Assembly (NCBI GenBank): GCA_008729055.1
Contig: SDUX01000005.1
Span: 1,042,801 to 1,106,800 of the forward strand
Direction of reading: 5' to 3'
DNA from: Pyropia haitanensis
Lineage: Eukaryota; Rhodophyta; Bangiophyceae; Bangiales; Bangiaceae
Length of the DNA: 64,000 bases
Below the pieces are notes generated by a model. It had not been told where the DNA came from, did no database searches, and saw nothing but the letters and a program-made list of their open reading frames with translations. Position 1 is the stretch's first letter; every line of letters starts with the position of its first letter. Positions 20,458-29,252 of the stretch are shown here, one piece after another. Made by a program: the position numbers and the translations under genes.

Positions 20458-21185
20458 TGGGTTTGTGGCTTTGCAATCATGGTTGCGTTTGTGTGCTTTT
20501 TTTTGCGTTCTGTTTATGTGTCTCTCGGGCGTTTTGTTCTCTTGGTTGTGTTCTTCTGTTGTTTTGACGGTGTTTCTGGTGGTCATTATGTGAGCATCAC
20601 TGCGTGTCGGGCCTCGACACTGTTCCATGCATGTCTCTCTGCGATAAACCTTTGCACAATACACATTATGTCTTCACTCTCTACTGAAACCTCTCTAGAA
20701 GGGAGTCCACGCGAGAATCCAACGCCCTGTGCGCGCCCTCCCTCCAACAGCGAGCGCAGCCGCGAAGAAACAATTCCGCTCGTCCCCTTGGGCCAGCGGC
20801 ACACTCATCCGCCGCCCCGGCCCTACGGCAGGGGAGCGCCCGCCTGCCGCTAGTGGCCGTGAGGTGCCCCTGCGTGGCGGTATTGCGCGGCCGCCAGTCG
20901 CGCATGGGCGGCCGCTCTGGGCGGCCATAAGTCGCGCCTGGGCGGCCACATTGGGCGGCCGCCAGTGGGGCATATCGCACACAAAGCCGAGCGGCGGCCG
21001 GCTTTTGAGCGCACGTAAAGCGGCGGCGGCGGCCGCCGGACATGCCATCTGTGGCCGCAGATAAGCGTCTGCCTTCTGAGAACGAGCCAAGCAGGCCGCA
21101 TGTGTTACAGCGTCATCGTCTTAAGGAAAAAAAAAAACCCGAAGGAAAAAAAAAACCGTTTTCTCCACGCGCTTTGCGCCCTACA
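20458..21185. other. intergenic segment between the convergent Harbinger genes
   Basis: Starts with a T-rich 3' untranslated-like stretch after the Myb-like stop. Around 20870-21060 it has a cluster of GGGCGGCC/GCGGCCGC words similar to those in the left arm, and near 21128 two A runs separated by CCCGAAGG. Both genes probably terminate here; no separate gene was found. Confidence 0.6.
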
Positions 21186-22970
21186 CTACAGCTGCGGCAT
21201 GACGGTGTGATGCCGATGAAGATACGGCGCTAGTGCGTGCCTCCTGTGCGCCCACACGTGCTCCATCAGGTCCTCCCGCAAACGCTCGTGCTCAACAGGG
21301 CTGCGCACGGCCGACCGCCGTTGAACGGCGGCGGAACGGCGGTACGCTCGATCTCGCCCGCCGCCGCGACCGCACCCAGCGCCAGCGGGGCATGCACAGC
21401 CACTTGGCCCGCTACGGCGCCCGGAAGCACCAGTGCGTGCTGCCCAACCGCCTCCCGCCGCACAACGACCGCCGGCCGCCGGGTCGTCACTCCCGGCGGC
21501 CGCGCCTCCCCCACCACCGGCACGCCCGCCACGGCGGCCGGCCGCCGGGTCGTCACTCCCGGCGGCCGCGCCTCCGCCACCACCGGCACGCCCGCCATGG
21601 CTGCCGACCGCCGGGTCGTCACTCCCGGCGGCCCCGTCTTCCTCGGCCGTCGCCGCCGCCGACGCCGCCGTCGCAGCTGCCGCAGCCGCGGCCGCCGCCG
21701 CCGCCGCCGTGGCCGCCGCCGCCGCCGCCGCTGCCACCACGGCGGCCGCCGCAGCGCCTGGGGCGCCATAAGTGTCGCCCATGCGGCGCCGGGAAAGGTA
21801 CCCGTCCCGACGATTTACAACGACCATGTTGTGCAGAATGGCGACGGCTTTGGCAGTGCGGATGATGCGGTCCATGCTGTGGAACTTGGCGGGGTGTTGC
21901 AGGATGTGAAAGCGCGCGGTCATGACGCCGTAGAGGCGCTCGACGTCCTTGCGCAGTGCCTCCTGCAGCCGGTTGTACGTGCGTTTCTTCGTGGTGTTGT
22001 TCGCGGCGCGCGAGAAAGGGCGGCAAAAAATGGGGAAATGAGGGTAGATGCCATCAGCCAAATAATACAACAAACGACGAGTGCGGCCGTTCAGTGTATA
22101 CTCAAAAAGATCAGGCGGCCACACCCCGCTCATCACGTCCATCGATAGAGGCGACTGGCCCCACACGTTGATGTCATTGTGGCTCCCAGGCGCCCCCACA
22201 AAAAAATGCCAAATGTAGAGATCCTCATCGCAAACAGTTTCCATTACCACTGACCGCCGCTTTTTGTAGTTCTGGTATTGCCCTGCCAGCGCCTTCGGGC
22301 ACATTCTCCACGCCCAGTGTGAGCAATCGATGCTCCCCATGCACCCCGGCATGCCCCGCTGCTCGTTGCGGTCGAGGATGTGGGCTAGCTCCTCGATGGT
22401 AGGCGGCCGCAGATAAAATGCCTCGTAGTTGTCGACAATGTGGTCCACCAGCATCTGCGTGGCCACGGCGGTGGTTGACTTGGCCAAGCGCAAGTACTCG
22501 TCAGGCCGATCGGCGGCCTCGCCATACGCGAGCACTCGGAAAGCCGCCACCACCTTCTGCGGCCCGTGCATCTGCGCCCGCCCAGTTGCGTCAACGGACC
22601 TCTTCCAGTAAGGGAGGTTCTTGACGTCATTGTAGATGTCCATGAACACGTTGCGGGGCACGCGAAAGCGCGTCTCAAAGTCCTGCTCGCCATACACAGG
22701 AGGGTCGCCGTCCAGACCGAAGTAGTCCCGCTGGATAATGCGGAAGCCCTCGTCAAAACCGCGAGGCCGGTTGGCGCGGCGGCCTGGGACAGACCCGCTC
22801 CGACGACGGCGCCGCGCTATAGCGCCCGACAGAGCGATGTAGTGCTGCTTCCGCCGTAGAGACAGCTGCGACGCCACGATGGCGGCGCGTGCCTCGTCGG
22901 CCGATCCGTCCGACACCTCCCACGCCTCCCGATCAACAGGGGGGACGTCCACAGGAAGTGGGGGGGCCAT
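21186..22970 (-). CDS. PIF/Harbinger DDE transposase
   Basis: A 594-residue protein starting at ATG 22970. Residues about 90-200 contain the helix-turn-helix-like region (YGEQDFETRFRVPRNVF, then YGEAADRPDEYLRLAKSTT). Catalytic motifs follow: GSIDCSHWAW (Asp 215), GAPGSHNDINVW (Asp 266), YYLADGIYPHFPIF (Asp 306) and LRKDVERLYGVM (Glu 343), as in the Plant_tran/DDE_Tnp_4 group. The C-terminal signature LREDLMEHVWAHRR is separated from the core by about 150 residues of Ala/Gly low complexity, including three units of GSDDPA...GGRAGGGGGAAA encoded by repeats at about 21475-21640. That expansion is unusual for the family. There are no internal stops. It cuts the element ends together with the Myb-like protein encoded on the opposite strand. 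Confidence 0.93.
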   Translation of the reverse strand: MAPPLPVDVPPVDREAWEVSDGSADEARAAIVASQLSLRRKQHYIALSGAIARRRRRSGSVPGRRANRPRGFDEGFRIIQRDYFGLDGDPPVYGEQDFETRFRVPRNVFMDIYNDVKNLPYWKRSVDATGRAQMHGPQKVVAAFRVLAYGEAADRPDEYLRLAKSTTAVATQMLVDHIVDNYEAFYLRPPTIEELAHILDRNEQRGMPGCMGSIDCSHWAWRMCPKALAGQYQNYKKRRSVVMETVCDEDLYIWHFFVGAPGSHNDINVWGQSPLSMDVMSGVWPPDLFEYTLNGRTRRLLYYLADGIYPHFPIFCRPFSRAANNTTKKRTYNRLQEALRKDVERLYGVMTARFHILQHPAKFHSMDRIIRTAKAVAILHNMVVVNRRDGYLSRRRMGDTYGAPGAAAAAVVAAAAAAAATAAAAAAAAAAAATAASAAATAEEDGAAGSDDPAVGSHGGRAGGGGGAAAGSDDPAAGRRGGRAGGGGGAAAGSDDPAAGGRCAAGGGWAARTGASGRRSGPSGCACPAGAGCGRGGGRDRAYRRSAAVQRRSAVRSPVEHERLREDLMEHVWAHRRHALAPYLHRHHTVMPQL

Positions 22971-23213
22971 AACGAGGCCCCCTGCAAGGAGCGAGATGGC
23001 GGCCGCCGCGGTGGTCGTTGCCGGTACTGATGGTGGCGGCCGCGACGGTCGCTGCCGGGGGTGACGACGCCGATGCGGAATGCGGAGGGCAGCACAGCAC
23101 CGAGCACTGGGTCGGATCAGTCATGTCGGGGCCGCCGGCGGCCCCCCCCCCTCAAACACCGCGCCACTCACCCCCCCCCCAGAGGAGCACCCCACGCGGC
23201 ACCGACCGTCGCG

Positions 23214-23460
23214 TCAAATCAGCCGGTTCCAGGCCGCTGGCGTCCCCCCCCCCCTCAAACAGCACACCAGAAAGCGGCCCCTCCCGCAAGAATCCGGGCC
23301 AGCGGCTAGGGGGGTTGGTGCGGATCGGCCATCCCGGGGTCGTTGGCGCCCCCCTCCCCTCAAACAGCACACCGCGAGCGGCCGCCCCCGCAAGAATCCG
23401 GGCCTGCGGCAACAATGGCTGGTGCGGATCGGCCATCCCGGGGCCATCAGCGCCCCCCCC
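23214..23460 (+). repeat. 104-bp direct repeats, about 2.4 copies
   Basis: CGCAAGAATCCGGGCC starts at 23285 and again at 23389. Each is followed by GGTGCGGATCGGCCATCC and a C-rich run ending in CTCAAACAGCACACC; a partial earlier unit is present at about 23214. Confidence 0.75.
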
Positions 23461-23911
23461 CCCCCAAAATCACATTCCACAACCGCCGCGCAGGGCCGCC
23501 GCCGCCCCTCCATACCCCCTGGAAGACCAGCCGTCGGGCCGACGCGAAGCGACCGGCCCGAGGCTGCTGTTTGCGCCCCCGTCGCCCAATTGAGCGGCTG
23601 ATTGGCCACGCCCGGCCGCCCCACAACCTCGCCCACTCCCCCTGGACGACATGAGCACAGCTGCGCACGGTACGTGTTGGCGGTCGTCGACACCAGGCTG
23701 CCAGACGTGTGACAGTCCCCAGCCAAAAGGATCCACGCGAGAGGGCGCCAGCAACTGTGCCGATCGGGCCGGCACAGTACCATCATACGCCCCCCCTGCA
23801 GTGCGCTTCAAAACGTAGATACAACCGTCGAATCATGTCTCAAAGCTTTCAAACGTGCCGCGAAACATTCCAAGCGGGCCAGTTCTAGCCCAATATGGCG
23901 TCCCACAAGCC

Positions 23912-23970
23912 GAAACGAGATGGTCTGGACCATCTCGGAAACGAGATGGTCTGGACCATCTCGGAAACGA
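23912..23970 (+). repeat. tandem 26-bp palindromic repeat near the Harbinger right end
   Basis: Two complete units (23912-23937 and 23938-23963) and a partial third start. Each contains a 22-bp perfect palindrome with arms CGAGATGGTC and GACCATCTCG around TG. The GAGATGGTC core is also in the terminal inverted repeat, so these may be transposase or Myb-like protein binding sites. Confidence 0.85.
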
Positions 23971-24208
23971 AGTAGGAGGGGAAGATCGTTTCCGACATGG
24001 TATACACCAACTCGCCCCCATCTCTGTTGTGTACGTGGCACTCGAGAATTGAATCAACTACATCAACTCCATTTCCGTCTGAATCCGAATCGACGGCCCA
24101 AATCGGGCCTCTACCGGAGACCCACGAGCCCGTGCTGCGCTCTCATTGGCCGACAAAGTTTTGAGAGGCACGTGGCGTCTGAAACGAAAAATTTCGAAAA
24201 TATATGCG

Positions 24209-24247
24209 AGATGGTCGCGAGTTGGTGCGCCACCGTTGGAAACACCC
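24209..24247 (-). repeat. Harbinger right terminal inverted repeat
   Basis: On the plus strand it ends CCACCGTTGGAAACACCC and is followed by the TAA duplication. The inner part contains CGAGATGGTCGCG, whose GAGATGGTC core recurs in the palindromic repeats at 23912-23970. Confidence 0.92.
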
Positions 24248-24250
24248 TAA

Positions 24251-24513
24251 CGGAGTACAGTCTGCCTTTCCGCCATGAACCTGGACCATTTGCGCTTTCT
24301 TGCATGCCACATTTCAGCACAGCTGTTTTCGGACCACATTCTCGGATTTTCAGGGGGGGCTACTGCGTCCCGTAGTCATGCATAACGGAGGCTCAACACC
24401 GACTATCGTACCGCTACACAGCCCCAAGCGCACTTTGCCCAGCGATGACATAATCTATCGCGCAGGGTGGCAGAATATACTGCCAATTCGAGTCGTGTGC
24501 CAATCGCAAACGT
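24251..24513. other. spacer between transposons
   Basis: Moderate-GC sequence between the Harbinger right duplication and the next element; no coding or repeat signal was recognised. Confidence 0.5.
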
Positions 24514-24515
24514 TA

Positions 24516-25801
24516 GAGCACATGCAACAATGCCAGGATGGTCGCAAATACGTACACGTGGCTCTCATATTTGCTGGATGGGGTTCGAACGCTCAGCAGT
24601 CAATACAAACGGCCGCATGACGCCCCAACGGCAGGCCATATATGACGAATCTGATTCATATATTTTTGGTAAGTACTCTGCATGTTCGGATCGCAGGATG
24701 GGGTTGGTCTCTCTTGCGCCCTAATTTGTGCGAGAATGGGAAGCGAGCGGGACCATCCCCATCCTGTTGGCGACCTGTGAAACGAAATCGGACCAATGGG
24801 GTGACTGAAACGTGGCTGTGGACGATCGCGGGGAGAGAAGGCCAATCGATGATGAAAAAGAGGGTGCAAGCAGATCGTCATTGTTGAAAATGTGCACCAA
24901 GCCCCTTCGATCGGTCCATTTTTTGTGCCGCCGCACCACGAAAACGGCCAGCCACCAGATCGTTGCATGGTCCACTGCAGGGCGGGCTACGTCATGTAAG
25001 TCGGGAGATGCGCCCCGCCACCAATCCAGCGGGTGAATGACGAGACCGCGGTTCACGCCAGTGTTTTCGGGGGTAGTCAGGTCCCATTGATCTGCCTGCC
25101 GGGAGGGGGGGGGGGGGAGGACAGTGCGGTTGGCGGCCCGCACGCCACTGTTTCCGAGGGTGGCGGGTCGCTCCCATCATGGATCTCCGCAACGACAGTG
25201 AGCCACACACTGCCACACACGCCACAAGCGACTGACCTGCCTGCCGCGCCGGCAATCTGGAACGCGTCTACACAACAGGAATCCAATTAGATTCAACCTC
25301 TTTTCAAGAACCCCCGCCACGGCTCCTCTGGGAGACCCATCGAATCCGCGAAGATGTCAATTTTGTGAGTTTGCTGTCCAATCCCGCGCGTTCGGCCCAC
25401 TCGGGTGCCCCGTGTCACGACTTTCGAATCGTGTCAGAAACGATCGACGGCATGATCGCTATTTCAGTCTCTTCGGAGCCCTGTTGAGCGCCAGATCGAG
25501 TCGAGATCCGCGAGCGATCGATGGAGATATCGATCGTCACGTCGGTCGTCGGCTCGCATGCCAGCTGCTTCTCTGATCCCGATTTGAAGCTACATTCGAG
25601 GAATGGGGTTGGGTCTTTGTTCTCCCACCGGCGTGAACCCATCCTTCCGCCTTTTCGGCTAGTCTGCGCCCCGTTCCATACAAGTCCTGCAAGACCGGTT
25701 AGGGCACGCCCCAACAGAAATGGGCATCCAACCAGAAGCGCGCACGTGTTCGCTGAAATGAATTATTTGACCGTTGGTCCCGACGTTGCTGGATATGCTC
25801 T
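24516..25801 (+). mobile_element. TA-flanked non-autonomous element, copy A (with internal insertion)
   Basis: Left end TTAGAGCACATGCAACAATG and right end (reverse complement) TAAGAGCATATCCAGCAACG. TA duplications lie at 24514-24515 and 25802-25803. Its two outer parts are the reverse complement of copy B (27309-27873), but copy A carries about 720 extra bases between GTGGACGATCGCGG (near 24830) and GCTCGCATGCC (near 25553). In the extra segment one minus-strand frame reads WDLTTPENTGVNRGLVIHPL and HATIWWLAVFVVRRHKKWTD, which look non-random but belong to no family I recognise. The TA target suggests Tc1/mariner-type mobilisation. No DDE motif was found. Confidence 0.78.
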
Positions 25802-25803
25802 TA

Positions 25804-27306
25804 ACGCGCCGAACAGTTGCGCAGTACAATCGGAATGGCTCCAGCTGGGACGTTCCCGACAGCGCGTCCGTGTTTGCCAGGTGCATGCACAAGCATGCAG
25901 ACGCCATGCTGCCGAATTTCCTCTGGATTTCTCGCCAAGGACGTCTGGGACAGTGTCCTCGTGTTTGTTTGGTGCTTGGGCCCGCATGCTGACTCCATTC
26001 TATCGAGTTTCCTGAGGAGACGTCACCTGGACGCCTCCGCTATACACGCCGCAGCACATTGGCAGCATCTCTGGCCGTGGTATGCCCATCACTAAGCAGC
26101 TCATCTGTTCAGAAAGCTCCGATTTTTGTTTTATGGTGATGCAGAACAACGTCTTGCTCACACTACCACGACCTGCGACCTCAGCAGCGCCCACCACCTA
26201 CGGCGCCCCACATCCCTACAACGCACCTCCCCCGTTACCACGCCCTCACTGCGTACCACGACACACGCACGCGCGCCGGTAAACCCCCGCACCATACCCT
26301 AAACGTATAAGACGCCCAACCCCGTCGCAAGCCCTCACGCTTTCGCCAACAGCACGCACACACGCACCGTCAATGCACGCCACGCCAAGACCCGCCACAC
26401 CCGTGTGCTCCTGCCCGGCGAGGCCCTTGCCAGCAACCGCAGCAGCAACGGCCCACGTCTTTTCGCCCCCGCGCCCATCAAACAGGTTGGCCCACCCACT
26501 CACACCCTGACCATCCAAGGACCTCGTTCACAGCACACATCCACGCCCCTCCCGGTTCCCACCGCCCACGCCAGTCGACCCTCCCCCTGCCAGCAGCACC
26601 CGCCAACGTCACCCATGCCACACGCCGCTTAAATAACAAACCATCCATCCAAGCAGGACAAAACAGTCATCACCTCGCCAACGTCTATAGACCAGTTCAC
26701 AACTCCCCTGTTGACCGGTCAGCGCCACCACCCGGCCAGCTCCCAAACATAGAACACGACTGCCATGCTCAATGCCGCTCCAACAGCCGATAAACAGCGC
26801 ACGCATGATCACAACAACCACGACCATCCCCCCTCACACCCCCCAAACACATGCCAAGTGCCCCAGCGGTGACCTGTACGCTCGACTCCACAGCGCCGTT
26901 TTCGACCCGCCACAGCAGACCACCTCCACCGCCAGGACCAAATCGCGGCGGGTGCAGCTCATCACACAGTGCCGCCGTTCCCGCCATGGTCGTTGGCACC
27001 TGTGGTATATGATCGATCTCAACCGGGACCAGAAATACCCTCCGGGGAAAGGGGGAGGTAAATGGGAAGAGGGAACTACGAGTTAGGCGTTAGCTGTTGC
27101 CTCACGCGCCTGGCGGCAGGGTCGCCAGAGATGCACGGTAGTACACACGGGGAAGAGGGTCGCAAACGCGCAGTTGTTTTTCCCGGGGACGCGGGCCACG
27201 GGCGCCCTGCTGTCCCATCTAAAAAGCAAGAGGAAGGCGCACCGGCCTTTGGCCCGGTAGCCCCCCTATCGAACCCCTCGGGAGATATTGGAGGGGAGAC
27301 CGAGTC
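25804..27306. other. spacer with strand-biased C-rich segment, no gene seen
   Basis: Bases 25804-26150 have mixed composition. Bases 26150-27000 are strongly C/A-rich on the plus strand with few G, unlike anything else in the window, and include TTAAATAAC near 26629. Bases 27000-27300 are more balanced. No frame has recognisable motifs. The skew may reflect an old transposon interior or transcription-linked bias. Confidence 0.45.
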
Positions 27307-27308
27307 TA

Positions 27309-27873
27309 AGAGCACATCCAGCAACGTCGGGACCAACGGTCAAATGGTTCATTTCAGCGAACACGTGCGCGCTTCTGGTTGGATGCCCATTTCTGTTGGG
27401 GCGTGCCCTAACCGGTCTTGCAGGACTTGTATGGAACGGGGCGCAGACTAGCCGAAAAGGCGGAAGGATGGGTTCACGCCGGTGGGAGAACAAAGACCCA
27501 ACCCCATTCCTCGAATGTAGCTTCAAATCGAGATCAGAGAAGCAGCTGGCATGCGAGCCCGCGATCGTCCACAGCCACGTTTCAGTCATCCCATTGGTCC
27601 GATTTTGTTTCACAGGTCGCCAACAGAATGGGGATGGTCCCGCTCGCTCCCCATTCTCACACAAATTGGGGCGCAAGAGAGACCAACCCCATCCTGCGAT
27701 CCGAATATGCAGAGTACTATTCAAAATATATGAATCAGATTCGTCATATATGGCCTGCCGTTGGGGCGTCATGCGGCCGTTTGTATTGACTGCTGAGCGT
27801 TCGAACCCCATCCAGCAAATATGAGAGCCACGTGTACGTATTCGCGACCATCCTGGCATTGTTGGGGGTGCTC
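27309..27873 (-). mobile_element. TA-flanked non-autonomous element, copy B (565 bp)
   Basis: The same element as copy A in opposite orientation. The left end here is TAAGAGCACATCCAGCAACG; the right end, read inward, is TTAGAGCACCCCCAACAATG. TA occurs at 27307-27308 and 27874-27875. It lacks the internal 720 bp of copy A and so shows the basic 565-bp form. Immediately outside lie two arms, about 27280-27306 and 27876-27903, that are inverted repeats of each other (GGGAGATATTGG core). The empty target would thus have been a near-perfect palindrome centred on TA. Confidence 0.78.
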
Positions 27874-27875
27874 TA

Positions 27876-28843
27876 ACCTCGTCGATCTCCCCCAATATCT
27901 CCCCTACTGCTATTTCTGATAATATCGCTCCAAGATATCCCTCACAAATACAAAGAAGCATTCCCTCATGATTCGATCACGGGACGGGCGCGAGACCGGA
28001 TCCGGCCCTCCGCCTTGGACCCGTTTCGTTCTGCGACCGGCAGCCCGCGCCCGCCACCCTCCCGTACGGGTGTGTCCTGCGCCCGTCCGCCTCTGTGCAG
28101 CCGGAACCGTCCGGGGGGTCGCCGGATGCTACACCATCCTGTCAAACATTCGCTTTAGTGTAGTCTCGATGCCAGCGGTCGGTGGCTGCTTGAGGATATT
28201 GACATTGCCGCCAGGATCTGTCCCGAGGTACATGGGCATTTCAGACGAGTGGCGGACAGAGCGGATGTGGGTCTTTCTGTTCAACATGTATCCCTTGCCC
28301 GCATGGTTCGAGGCAGGCTCAACGCGTTGGGCAAGGTTGGCGACGGGGGGCACGCTGAGGTCGTCGGCGGGTTCGGTAGGGGTGGTGGCCATGGCGGAGA
28401 TGGAGCGGGCGACGACGCTCGTCGCCGCGACAGCGACACGTGCGGCTGTGAGAACGGGTGCGTCGACGGCGCCGCCGTGGCGGTCCCCACCCTCGTGTGC
28501 AGCGCAAAAAAAAACGTACCGTGTCAGGGAAGGCGGTGGAGATGGCAGCTCTCATGCCTATGGCGGCGGCCCGTGCGTCGGGGGGGGCCGCCACCCCCCC
28601 CTCCCTGGACGACAGTGGTGGGAGCGGGAGCGGGGGCGGCCGCCACCCCCCTTGGATGACAAGGACGGCGGTGGGGTGGACGGGGGACGCGATTCCCCCG
28701 TCAGGGGCTTGCACGACGAGCAGGGGGGACCGTCACCCCTCCCCTGCAATCCGGGGTGGGGTGGGCAGTCCCGGGACCCATCCGGGCGGCGACAGCGGCT
28801 ATATGGGCAGTGTGTGCGGGTGACCTCTTGAATGGGGCGTGGA
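27876..28843. other. spacer left of the Copia element, possible small minus-strand frame
   Basis: The first 100 bases contain the outer palindrome arm. On the minus strand 28392-28129 an 87-codon frame from ATG reads MATTPTEPADDLSVPPVANL and later HIRSVRHSSEMPMYLGTDPG with non-repetitive composition; no family was recognised and it may be a remnant exon. Bases 28480-28830 are GC-rich with CCACCCCC words and no gene signal. Confidence 0.4.
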
Positions 28844-29252
28844 TGTGAGTTTCTGGGCGACCTGGGCCGCATCCTCGCGCTCAGATGGATGGCGCCATGC
28901 GGAGGGCATGGCTATTTGAATCGGATCCATGCTTTGTTTGTCGTTTGTTGGGATCAGATTTGTGATTGTATGGAGGGCACTGCCTTTGTTTTTGATTGGA
29001 TGTTTTGTGCGTGTGCTGCCGCACCCGAGAGGAGGGTGCTCGGCGGATGTTTGGCCCGGGTGAGGGGGGGCCCGAGAGCCCGCGTGGCGCGGGTCGGGTA
29101 TATCTGCGCGGGCCGTGCGCCGGTGCGACGGCCGCGGCCGACGCCGGCAGACTTGACACCACGCCGACGCTCCCCTGTTGGGAGCTTCGGCGCGTGGCGG
29201 CGGGTCGTTGGGAATACACTGCTTGTTTCTCATCATCTCGCCGATTTCCACA
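28844..29252 (+). repeat. Copia 5' LTR
   Basis: 409 bp, TGTGAG...TTCCACA. It differs from the 3' LTR at three positions near its end (in the GAGCTTCGGCGCGTGGCGGC region and CGTTGGG against CGTAGGG). No clear TATA box; GGGTATATCTGCG at about 29096 is a candidate. Confidence 0.95.

Larger units (their letters stand above)
22971..24208. other. right arm of the Harbinger element
   Basis: Upstream of the transposase and therefore the likely promoter side of that gene. The first 800 bases are GC-rich with 104-bp repeats; the last 400 bases are less GC-rich and carry the 26-bp palindromic repeats and AT-rich sequence next to the terminus. No extra gene is supported. Confidence 0.55.
9616..24247. 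mobile_element. PIF/Harbinger transposon, 14.6 kb, with nested piggyBac
   Basis: The termini are inverted repeats of 39 bp matching at 37 positions, starting G(A/G)GTGTTTCCAACGG, flanked by TAA at 9613-9615 and 24248-24250. TWA is the classical target of PIF/Harbinger elements. Inside are the two diagnostic genes, a Myb/SANT-like protein (18469-20457, plus) and a DDE transposase (21186-22970, minus), placed tail to tail. Removing the nested piggyBac-like element leaves about 10.8 kb, well above the few kilobases usual for the superfamily. The surplus lies in long repeat-rich arms: 300-bp, 60-bp, 104-bp and 26-bp repeats plus an accessory open region. The intact transposase and recognisable ends suggest a fairly young insertion. 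Confidence 0.88.

Noticed and set aside
24721..25143. Transposase gene in TA element copy A
   Set aside because: A minus-strand frame looks coding-like, but no DDE or helix-turn-helix motif is visible, so it is not called a transposase.
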